Source: Massilia sp. WG5 (GTDB taxonomy: Bacteria; Pseudomonadota; Gammaproteobacteria; Burkholderiales; Burkholderiaceae_D). Taken from it: a stretch of 14,623 nt of DNA. The notes beneath the pieces were generated by a model. That model was not told the DNA's origin and did not search any database. It worked only from the letters and a program-made list of their open reading frames with translations. Each line of letters begins with the position of its first letter. The first letter of the stretch is position 1. This document shows positions 8,887 through 14,623 of the stretch, one piece after another. The stretch is taken from positions 1 to 14,623 of the forward strand of contig NZ_CP012642.1 of the NCBI RefSeq assembly GCF_001412595.2, given 5' to 3'. Both the position numbers and the translations under genes were made by a program.

Positions 8887-9545
8887 ATGCGGTCATCGGC
8901 CCCAACGGCGCCGGCAAGACGACCTTCATCAGCCAGCTGATCGGTGAACTGCACCCCGACGAAGGGACGATCCTGTTCGACGGTGCCGATATCACCCGCT
9001 TGCCGGTGCACCGGCGCGCGCTGGCAGGAATGGCCCGTTCGTACCAGATCACGTCGATCCTGCCGGACCTGACGGTGCTGCAGAACGTCATGCTCGCCGT
9101 TCAGGCACGACGCGGACACAGCTTCCGTTTCTGGGCCCGGGCGGCGCTCGACCAGGACCTGATCGCGCCGGCGCGTGCGGCGCTCGAGCTGGTCGGTCTG
9201 GGCGGAGAACTCGACACACTCGCGCGCAACCTGGCCATGGCGCCTGCCGCCAGCTGGAACTGGCCGTGGTGCTGGCGATGAAACCCAAGATGCTGCTGCT
9301 CGACGAGCCGATGGCAGGCATGAGCCCGCAGGAATCGGCGGAAATGACGCAGCTGCTGCTCAAACTGAAGGGCTCGGTCAGCATTGTCCTGATCGAGCAC
9401 GATCTCAATTCGGTGTTCACCCTGGCCGACCGCATCACCGTGCTGGTATATGGCCGGGCGATCTCCACCGGATCGCTCGACCAGGTGCGGCCGACCCGAA
9501 GTGCAGGCGGCCTATCTGGGCGAGGAGGAGACGCTCGATGCGTGA
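8880..9545 (+). pseudogene. livG: 5'-truncated LivG-type ABC transporter ATPase
   Basis: ATPase of a branched-chain amino acid (HAAT) type ABC importer, a family that also takes up aromatic acids. Reading starts at HAVIGPNGAGKTT, so Walker A is kept. The first 30 or so residues, including the strand and aromatic A-loop that stack on adenine, are gone, replaced by the IS end. An in-frame TTG (8874) or ATG (8880) in the IS repeat could restart translation, but no ribosome binding site is seen. Downstream are the Q-loop region (YQITSILPDLTVLQNV), RQLELAVVLA, Walker B (MLLLDEPMAGMSP) and the H-loop (IEHD). Lost bases near 9235, 9490 and 9498 break the frame; these look like read errors, unlike the truncation. 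The stop overlaps the livF start by eight bases. Confidence 0.85.
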
Positions 9546-10247
9546 AATCTTACTTGAAGCAAGCGGTATCGAAGCCTGCTACGGCTCCAGCCAGGTTTTG
9601 TTTGGGGCCGGCATCGACATCCGGGCCGGGAGTTCGTCACCATCCTCGGGCGCAACGGCATGGCAAGTCCACCATGGTCAAGACCATCATGGGCATGCTC
9701 AAGACCAAAAGCGGGGTCATCCGCCTGGCCGGCAGGACATGACCGGCAAGCCCGACCACCACGTGGCGCAGGCCGGGATCGGGCTGGTGCCCGAGGGCGC
9801 GGCATTTTTCCCAACCTGAGTGTGCGTGAAAACCTGGTAGCGACGGCGGCCCAGCGCTTCCCGATGGGCGCGCCCTGGACCCTGGAGCGCATCTACACGC
9901 TGTTCCCGCGGCTGAAGGAACGCGAAACCAACCTCGGCTGCAACCTGTCCGGCGGCGAGCAAACAGATGCTGGCGATCGGGCGTGCCCTGATGACCAATC
10001 CCAGACTGATGATCCTCGACGAAGCGACCGAAGGCCTGGCGCCGCTGATCCGCGCCGAGATCTGGGAATGCTTGAAGAACTTGAAGCAGACCGGAATTGC
10101 GCTGTTGTCATCGATAAAAACATTGCGCCATTACTGCGGCTGGCCGATCGCCATTTCATTTTCGAAAAAGGGAAAACCGTATGGAGCGGCACCTCGGATG
10201 AACTGCGGCGCAACCGGCAGTTGCTGGAAGAGTATGTCGGCCTCTGA
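9538..10247 (+). CDS. livF: LivF-type ABC transporter ATPase
   Basis: Second ATPase of the HAAT importer pair, about 237 residues after repair. It shows GRNGMGKST (Walker A), GIGLVPEGRGIFPNLSVREN, LSGGEQQMLAIGRAL (signature) and LMILDEATEGLAP (Walker B). The H-loop region reads VIDKN where many LivF proteins have VEQN. It ends LLEEYVGL. Breaks occur near 9630, 9660, 9735, 9802, 9964 (extra A) and 10108. The start ATG sits inside the livG stop region (ATGCGTGA). The substrate-binding protein and the two membrane subunits are absent, lying presumably upstream of livG in the source genome. Alone, this ATPase has no transporter to drive within the unit. Confidence 0.85.
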
Positions 10248-10253
10248 GCTGTT

Positions 10254-10267
10254 CTTTTAATTAAAAG
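10254..10267. other. Perfect 14-bp palindrome before the hydratase-aldolase
   Basis: CTTTTAATTAAAAG fills most of the 30-bp gap between livF and the aldolase, an A-T island in GC-rich DNA. The ribosome binding site AAGGGA (10265-10270) overlaps its right arm. It may be a protein site or simply a small mRNA hairpin that affects aldolase translation. No promoter is evident. Confidence 0.4.
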
Positions 10268-10277
10268 GGAAAAACAC

Positions 10278-11268
10278 GTGAAAATCACCGTCAACGACAT
10301 CGCCGGCATCGTCGGCATCCTGCCGACGCCCGCCACCCCGAACGCGGGGCGCTGGGATGCCGAAAACACCGTCAACCTGGCCGAGACCGAGAAAATGGTG
10401 CGCATCGTACTCGATGCACGGGTTGATGTGCTCATGACCACCGGCACCTTCGGCGAATGCGCAACCCTGACCTGGAACGAGCTGCGCGACTTCGTCGACT
10501 GCGTCGTTCGCACGGCGCGCGGCGCGGTACCCGTGTTCGCCGGCGTCACCACCCTCAATACCCGCGACACGATCCAGCGTGGTCGCGAACTGGTCGGGCT
10601 GGGCGCCGATGGCCTGTTCGTCGGCCGCCCGATGTGGCTGGCAATGGACGATGCGGCCATCCTGCGCTTCTATCGCGATATCGCCGAGGCGCTGCCGGGC
10701 GTGCCGCTGGTGGTGTACGACAACCCATCCGCTTTCAAGGGCAAGATTTCGCCGGCCTTGTACCAGGCGCTGGCCGACATTCCGGAAGTGGTGGCTGCCA
10801 AGCATGTCGGCGGTCCTTCGCTGTTGTCCGACCTGCAGGCGGTCGGCAGCAAGATCCGCATCCTGCCACTGGAAACCGACTGGTATGCCGCAGCCCAGGC
10901 CCACCCGGATCTGGCGCTGGCCTGCTGGTCGGGCGGGGTGGCCTGTGCCCGGCGCCGATTGTCGCGCTGGCCGACGCGATCAGGGCCAGGGACTGGCCGC
11001 GCGCGCAGGCGCTCACCGAAAAGCTGCGCTGGGCAATTTCACCAATGATCCCGGACGGCGACCTGGCCAAATTCATGGACTACAGCATCCAGCTCGGGCA
11101 CCAGCAGTTTGCGGCCGCTGGCCTGATCGATCCCGGCCCGAGCCGTCCGCCATACCTGGAAGCCCCGAATAACTATATTGCCGGCGCGCGCGAGTGCGGC
11201 CAGCGCTGGGCGATTCTGCAGCGCGAGTTCGGCGCCGCGCCGGCCGCCCCCCAGGCCGCCAACGCTGA
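10278..11268 (+). CDS. NahE/PhdJ-type hydratase-aldolase (2'-carboxybenzalpyruvate or hydroxybenzylidenepyruvate)
   Basis: Class I aldolase of the DapA superfamily that adds water to, and cleaves pyruvate from, an arylidene-pyruvate. Motifs: LPTPATP (15-21), GTFGECATLTW (56-66), VVYDNPSAF with the active-site Tyr147, VVAAKHVGG with the Schiff-base Lys175, and SGGVACGPAP. GTFGECATLTW and the TVNLAET region match NahE-type enzymes rather than true lysine-biosynthesis DapA. GTG at 10278 has AAGGGA seven bases upstream. A G is lost near 10946. No stop is read in the resulting frame before the next gene. One more lost base, most simply in the C6 run at 11247-11252, would end it at the TGA 11266-11268 with 330 residues, the NahE length. 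With phthalate genes nearby, 2'-carboxybenzalpyruvate is the likely substrate. Confidence 0.8.
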
Positions 11269-11317
11269 CTTGTTCATTTCCACAGATCCAGATAAGCAGA
11301 TAGAGGAGACGACGTCC

Positions 11318-12355
11318 ATGACTACTACTACAAAAACCTTGGCCCAATTCGACACCGAGCTGGCCGCCATGTCGCTGCGCGGGCAGTGGGTGTACGACGC
11401 CATGCTCGAACGCCTGATTGGCGGCCCCAATTCGGCCGGGAAGCCGCACCTGTGGCGGTGGGATGCGGTCAGCCCGAAACTGATGGAGATGCTCGACGTG
11501 ATGTCCGAAAGCTTCACGGCGCGCCGCAATGTGTCCTTCATCAACCCTGCGCCGGAAGTCGGCAGCACCACCCAGACCATCCTGATGGGCATGCAGGTGA
11601 CCAAACCGGGCGAAACGGCCTGGGCGCACCGCCATCCTATCTCGGCGCTGCGCTTCGTGATCGAGGGCGACGAGAAGCTGTACACGGTGGTCAACGGCGA
11701 ACCGCTGGTAATGGAAACCAATGACCTGGTGCTGACGCCGACCTGGACCTGGCACGACCATCACAACGAAAGCGATAAGGTCGGCATCTGGCTCGACGTC
11801 CTCGATGTGCCGCTGGTCGCCAAGCTGGGACAGATGGCCTACGAGCCGCTGGGAGAAGTCACGCAGGAGGTGATTCGTCCAGAGCAGTTCCCGAGCGCGC
11901 GCGCCAACCCGATCCGCCCGCAATGGGAACAGCCGGCGCGCCAGGTCGTTCCGTACCGCTATGCCTGGCGCGACGTCGAGCAGCAGCTGCAACGCTTCGC
12001 CGCCGTCGCCGGCTGTCCCCACGACGGCATCGCCCTCGAGTATGCCAACCCGGCCACGGGTGGCCCGACCCTGCCGACCCTGCGCTGCGCGGTGCAAAGC
12101 CTGCCGCCAGGCTTTGCCGGCAAACCGAAGCGCAAGACGTCGAGCGCGGTGTTTTATGTGGTCGAAGGCGAGGGCACCACCATGGTCGGTGACATCGAGC
12201 TCAAATGGGGACCGCGCGACGTGTTCTCGATTCCGAGCTGGGCCTGGTATGAACATCGCAACAACTCGTCGGGTTCGCGCGCGGTACTGTTTTCGGTCAC
12301 GGACGCGCCGGTGCTCGAGGCGGTTGGCCTGTACCGCGAGGAAGCCGGCAAATAG
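11318..12355 (+). CDS. Gentisate / 1-hydroxy-2-naphthoate 1,2-dioxygenase family (bicupin ring-cleavage enzyme)
   Basis: Intact, 345 residues. Fe(II) extradiol-type enzyme with two cupin domains. The N-terminal cupin holds the metal ligands: H104 and H106 in AWAHRHPISALRF, and a further His in TWTWHDHHNES (H146 or H148). The second cupin (SSAVFYVVEGEGTTMVGD, SIPSWAWYEHRN) lacks the HxH pair. Gentisate, salicylate and 1-hydroxy-2-naphthoate dioxygenases share this build. Genes for the gentisate follow-up steps (maleylpyruvate isomerase, fumarylpyruvate hydrolase) are absent. A hydratase-aldolase able to use the naphthoate cleavage product lies immediately upstream, so 1-hydroxy-2-naphthoate (PhdI-like) is favoured by context. 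GAGGAG at 11303-11308 supports this ATG. Family is firm; substrate is inferred. Confidence 0.85.
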   Translation: MTTTTKTLAQFDTELAAMSLRGQWVYDAMLERLIGGPNSAGKPHLWRWDAVSPKLMEMLDVMSESFTARRNVSFINPAPEVGSTTQTILMGMQVTKPGETAWAHRHPISALRFVIEGDEKLYTVVNGEPLVMETNDLVLTPTWTWHDHHNESDKVGIWLDVLDVPLVAKLGQMAYEPLGEVTQEVIRPEQFPSARANPIRPQWEQPARQVVPYRYAWRDVEQQLQRFAAVAGCPHDGIALEYANPATGGPTLPTLRCAVQSLPPGFAGKPKRKTSSAVFYVVEGEGTTMVGDIELKWGPRDVFSIPSWAWYEHRNNSSGSRAVLFSVTDAPVLEAVGLYREEAGK

Positions 12356-12398
12356 GGCGGCAAGAATTCAACAAGAAATCAGAAGCACGGAGACAGCC

Positions 12399-12871
12399 AT
12401 GTTTGATTTGGAGTTAAGAGCAAGGATTGCGGACTTGTATGCCGCTATGCCGAATGCATCTGCGACGGAGACCTCGCGCAGTGGCCGGAATTTTTCCGGG
12501 ACGACTGCGTGTACCGGATCGTGCCGCGGACCAACCACGAGCGCGGTCTGCGGATCGGTCCGATGTTCGCCGAGAGCAAGGGCGCACTGGTGGACCGCAT
12601 CACGGCGATCAAGGAAACCCAGGTGCATGCGGCGCGCGCGCTGAACCACAACGTTTCGGGCATCCGCATCGTGTCGGCCGACGGCGCGCTGATCAACAGC
12701 CGTTCGATGATCACGGTGTACCAGACCCTGGTCGACGGCACCACGCGCCTGCTGCTGACGGCGCGCACCTTCGACAAGCTCGACAGCACGGGCGGCGACC
12801 TCAAGATCGTCGAGCGCCTGGTGGTGTTCGACTCCGAATTGCTTGCAGGGGCGTTGGTGTACCCGGTGTAA
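12399..12871 (+). CDS. NagH-like Rieske oxygenase small (beta) subunit
   Basis: Structural subunit of a two-subunit aromatic ring hydroxylase, NTF2-like fold, about 157 residues after repair (NagH is of similar length). It shows the family's early LAQWPEFFRDDCVYRIVPR run and later SRSMITVYQTL, TARTFDKLD and IVERLVVFDSE. ATG at 12399 has GGAG at 12389-12392. One lost base near 12445 (AAYAECICDG region) splits the frame; the rest is open to the TAA at 12869-12871. It lies 43 bp after the cupin dioxygenase and 75 bp before the large subunit, so the pair is almost certainly cotranscribed. Its 3' part is seen again at 1-131. Confidence 0.85.
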
Positions 12872-12899
12872 GCCGGCAACCAGCCAGTGCCCGAACGCC

Positions 12900-12916
12900 T
12901 GCCGGCGCGACCGGCA
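12900..12916 (+). other. Intercistronic hairpin, right copy
   Basis: Same TGCCGG/CCGGCA stem as 160-176, between the small and large oxygenase subunits. Confidence 0.4.
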
Positions 12917-12945
12917 ATGACAAACCGAATCAATGAGTAGCCGCG

Positions 12946-14211
12946 ATGGACATGCATGCAACTGATACTGAACTGAACCCACACAAGAAATGGCCGCGGG
13001 AAGATTGCTCGCGCGTGCCGTTGTGGGTCTATACGGACAAGGACAATTACCGCAGCGAACTCGAGCGCATTTTCTACGGGCCGTTCTGGCACTTTGTCGG
13101 TATCGATACCGAAGTGCCGAACACGGGCGATTTCAAGCGCGCGACGATCGGCGAACGGACGGTCTTGATGACGCGTACCGAGACTGGTGAGATCAGCGTG
13201 CTGCAGAATAATTGCGCGCACCGTGGCGTGGAACTGTGCCAGGCGAAATTTGGCCACCAGAAGGAAATCATGTGTCCGTACCATCAATGGACTTATGACC
13301 TGAAGGGGGAACTGATGGGCGTGCCTTTCCGGCGCGGCATCAAGGGCAAGGGCGGCTTCCCGGCCGACTTCGACATGAAGGAGCACGGCCTGCGGGTGCT
13401 GAAAGTAGAAAACATCAACGGTGCCGTGTTCGCTTCGTTCGACCACAGCGTCCCGCCGATGGAAGAGTATCTTGGCGACGAAAATTATTTCTATCTCAAG
13501 CGTATCTTCAATGGCCGCAAGGTCAAGGTGCTTGGCTATCAGCGCCAACGCATTAAGGGCGATTGGAAACTGTACATGGAGAACATCAAGGATCCCTACC
13601 ATGCGTCCTTGCTGCACGTATTCCTGATCAGCTTCGGCCTGTACCGGATTGACCAGAAGGGCGTCACCATCACCGACGAGCGCACCCGTTCGCACAACGT
13701 GTTCGCATCGGTCCGGAATACCGGCGAAGCCACCGGCACGATGGAAATGAAATCCTATCGTCCGGACTACACGCTCAACGACATGCGACTGGTCAAGGCG
13801 GCGCCGGAGTACAACGACGAAATCACGATCCAGATCCAGACCATCTTTCCTGACCTGGTCTTGCAACAACAGGACAACAGCCTGCAGCTGCGCTATGTCA
13901 TCCCTATGGGGCCGAACGAGTTCGAGCTGCTGTGGACCTACTTCGGCTACGAGGATGACGACGAGGAAACCACTATGCGCCGCTTACGCCAGGCCAACCT
14001 GACCGGTCCGTCCGGTTTCGTGTCGGTTGACGATACCGAGGTGCTGGAGTACTCCTGCGCCGGCATCCAGGCCAACCCGGGCAACACCGCGGTGCTGGAA
14101 CTGGGCGGCAGGGGGGCGGCGCCGCCGGAGGACGGCAACATGGTGACCGAGGGGCCGATCCGCGGTTTCTATGAGTACTACCGCACCATCATGTACGGGG
14201 ACCAGGACTGA
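12946..14211 (+). CDS. NagG-like Rieske oxygenase large (alpha) subunit, intact copy
   Basis: Catalytic subunit, 421 residues. Rieske ligands C90 and H92 (CAHRG) and C110 and H113 (CPYHQW); mononuclear iron motif ENIKDPYHASLLH with H219 and H224, bridging D216, and a candidate third ligand in SVDDTEVLE (D362/D363). The framing runs GDFKRATIGER, GVPFRRGIKG and YQRQRIKGDWKLYMENIKDPYH resemble salicylate 5-hydroxylase NagG and anthranilate dioxygenase AndAc, which act on aromatic carboxylates. The ferredoxin and reductase partners are not in the window; OphA1 might stand in. Substrate is unknown: salicylate (giving gentisate) by homology, 2-naphthoate or another naphthoate by context. A broken copy is at 207-1472. 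Confidence 0.9.
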   Translation: MDMHATDTELNPHKKWPREDCSRVPLWVYTDKDNYRSELERIFYGPFWHFVGIDTEVPNTGDFKRATIGERTVLMTRTETGEISVLQNNCAHRGVELCQAKFGHQKEIMCPYHQWTYDLKGELMGVPFRRGIKGKGGFPADFDMKEHGLRVLKVENINGAVFASFDHSVPPMEEYLGDENYFYLKRIFNGRKVKVLGYQRQRIKGDWKLYMENIKDPYHASLLHVFLISFGLYRIDQKGVTITDERTRSHNVFASVRNTGEATGTMEMKSYRPDYTLNDMRLVKAAPEYNDEITIQIQTIFPDLVLQQQDNSLQLRYVIPMGPNEFELLWTYFGYEDDDEETTMRRLRQANLTGPSGFVSVDDTEVLEYSCAGIQANPGNTAVLELGGRGAAPPEDGNMVTEGPIRGFYEYYRTIMYGDQD

Positions 14212-14218
14212 AGGCTGC

Positions 14219-14253
14219 CTGCGCCGGAAGCGGCTGATCCGGCGCAGCATTTT
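14219..14253 (+). terminator. Hairpin terminator, right copy
   Basis: Identical to 1480-1514: a 10-bp GC-rich stem and CATTTT, seven bases after the large-subunit stop. Confidence 0.7.
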
Positions 14254-14409
14254 CCATGGACATAGGTGTGACGCTGGCCGCTTGGCCAGCGGCGTCCCCG
14301 CACGCCGTTCGGACGCCATGTCCGCGGCTGAGGACAGGCCGTCGAGCCGCCGGATTGCGATGTAGCGCACCTGTGGTTCCAATTACGAATTTCACGTGTA
14401 TCGAACGTA

Positions 14410-14444
14410 AACCGGTAGACACCGGTTGGCGCGGCATCTATACT
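14410..14444 (+). promoter_or_regulatory. oph promoter and operator-like repeat, right copy
   Basis: TAGACA at 14416-14421 and TATACT at 14439-14444 with a 17-base spacer, and the AACCGGT-N4-ACCGGTT inverted repeat at 14410-14427, unchanged from the left copy. Agreement between the two reads of this region supports the base calls here. Confidence 0.65.
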
Positions 14445-14542
14445 TTTGCTTAGGGGTCTAAGTTTTTTTATTGTGCGGTAAAAGTAATCCGGCCGCTGCA
14501 TGCAGGAGCCAGGCAGCGGTTGAACAACTAGGGAGGTCTGCG

Positions 14543-14623
14543 GTGATAAGCAAAGAAGAGAACGAGCTGCTGTGCCGGGTGGAAGGCGATGCGCCGATGG
14601 GGCAGCTGATGCGCCGCCACTGG
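14543..14623 (+). CDS. ophA2: ophA2, 5' end only (right copy, cut by the contig end)
   Basis: The first 27 codons of the phthalate dioxygenase oxygenase gene, from GTG at 14543 after AGGGAGGT, ending ...GQLMRRHW. This copy has no frame break and supplies the C and the CT missing near 1855 and 1879 of the full-length gene, which shows that at least those two breaks are not real. It continues past the window only if the unit is tandem or circular. Confidence 0.9.
   Translation, partial: MISKEENELLCRVEGDAPMGQLMRRHW

Larger units (their letters stand above)
12741..14623. repeat. Terminal direct repeat, right copy (pairs with 1-1881)
   Basis: Second copy of the contig-end overlap. It gives a fully open large-subunit gene and an unbroken start of ophA2, so it is generally the more accurate version, except that it probably lost a G near 12934 in the large-subunit ribosome binding site. 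Closing the contig by merging the two copies leaves about 12,740 bases. Confidence 0.95.

Noticed and set aside
8036..8894. Target site duplication around the IS
   Set aside because: The 8-bp flanks GGTACAAC and ATGCGGTC do not match, so this is not a simple insertion into livG with both gene halves present; the 5' part of livG is nowhere in the unit.
10278..11268. Lysine-biosynthesis dihydrodipicolinate synthase (DapA)
   Set aside because: GTFGECATLTW and the surrounding N-terminal pattern match the hydratase-aldolases of naphthalene/phenanthrene pathways, and the neighbours are all aromatic catabolism genes.
11039..12256. A 405-codon open frame on the minus strand across the bicupin dioxygenase
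   Set aside because: It is the antisense shadow of an intact, clearly identified enzyme; its composition is Arg/His/Gly-rich with no family signature.
12445..13869. A 474-codon open frame on the minus strand across the oxygenase subunits
   Set aside because: It lies opposite two well-recognised genes with iron-ligand motifs, has no recognisable domain, and long antisense frames are common in GC-rich genes with strong third-position bias.

Overview
The window is GC-rich, densely packed DNA that looks like a Betaproteobacterium of the Burkholderiales (inferred from gene families and codon use, not from a marker gene). Its first 1,881 bases (1-1881) recur at the other end (12741-14623), differing only by a few one- or two-base indels. 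The contig therefore closes into a unit of about 12.74 kb, either a circle or one period of a tandem array. Many genes carry one-base indels, mostly lost bases in short homopolymers. The two copies of the repeat differ from each other in the same way, so these look like unpolished long-read errors rather than gene decay. Open frames were rebuilt on that basis, and each break is noted.

Layout of the unit, starting at its only insertion sequence. (1) 8044-8886 is an IS6-family element with 18-bp inverted ends and a minus-strand DDE transposase. (2) Its right end cuts into livG, just before the Walker A motif. The plus strand then carries livG', livF, a NahE/PhdJ-type hydratase-aldolase, a gentisate/1-hydroxy-2-naphthoate-type cupin ring-cleavage dioxygenase, and the small and large subunits of a NagH/NagG-like Rieske oxygenase. 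(3) A hairpin terminator (1480-1514) and a clear promoter with an overlapping inverted repeat (1671-1705) separate this from the second operon. (4) The second operon is ophA2 (phthalate 4,5-dioxygenase oxygenase), ophC (4,5-dihydroxyphthalate decarboxylase), a TauE/SafE permease, ophE (a second quinolinate phosphoribosyltransferase), ophA1 (phthalate dioxygenase reductase) and ophB (phthalate dihydrodiol dehydrogenase). It ends 15 bp before the IS.

Read as a pathway, the cupin and the aldolase would turn 1-hydroxy-2-naphthoate into 2'-carboxybenzalpyruvate and then 2-carboxybenzaldehyde plus pyruvate. The oph genes would take phthalate to protocatechuate. The link between them, 2-carboxybenzaldehyde dehydrogenase, is not in the window. 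The NagGH-like oxygenase sits where an enzyme making 1-hydroxy-2-naphthoate would be expected. An aryl-carboxylate substrate such as 2-naphthoate is an attractive guess, with salicylate (giving gentisate) as the main alternative.

No replication, partition or mobilisation gene is visible in the full unit. One IS6-family copy, no target duplication and a circularly closing catabolic segment are what an IS26-type translocatable unit, or a tandem amplification of one, would look like. That is the most interesting structural feature here. No tRNA, rRNA or CRISPR array was seen.
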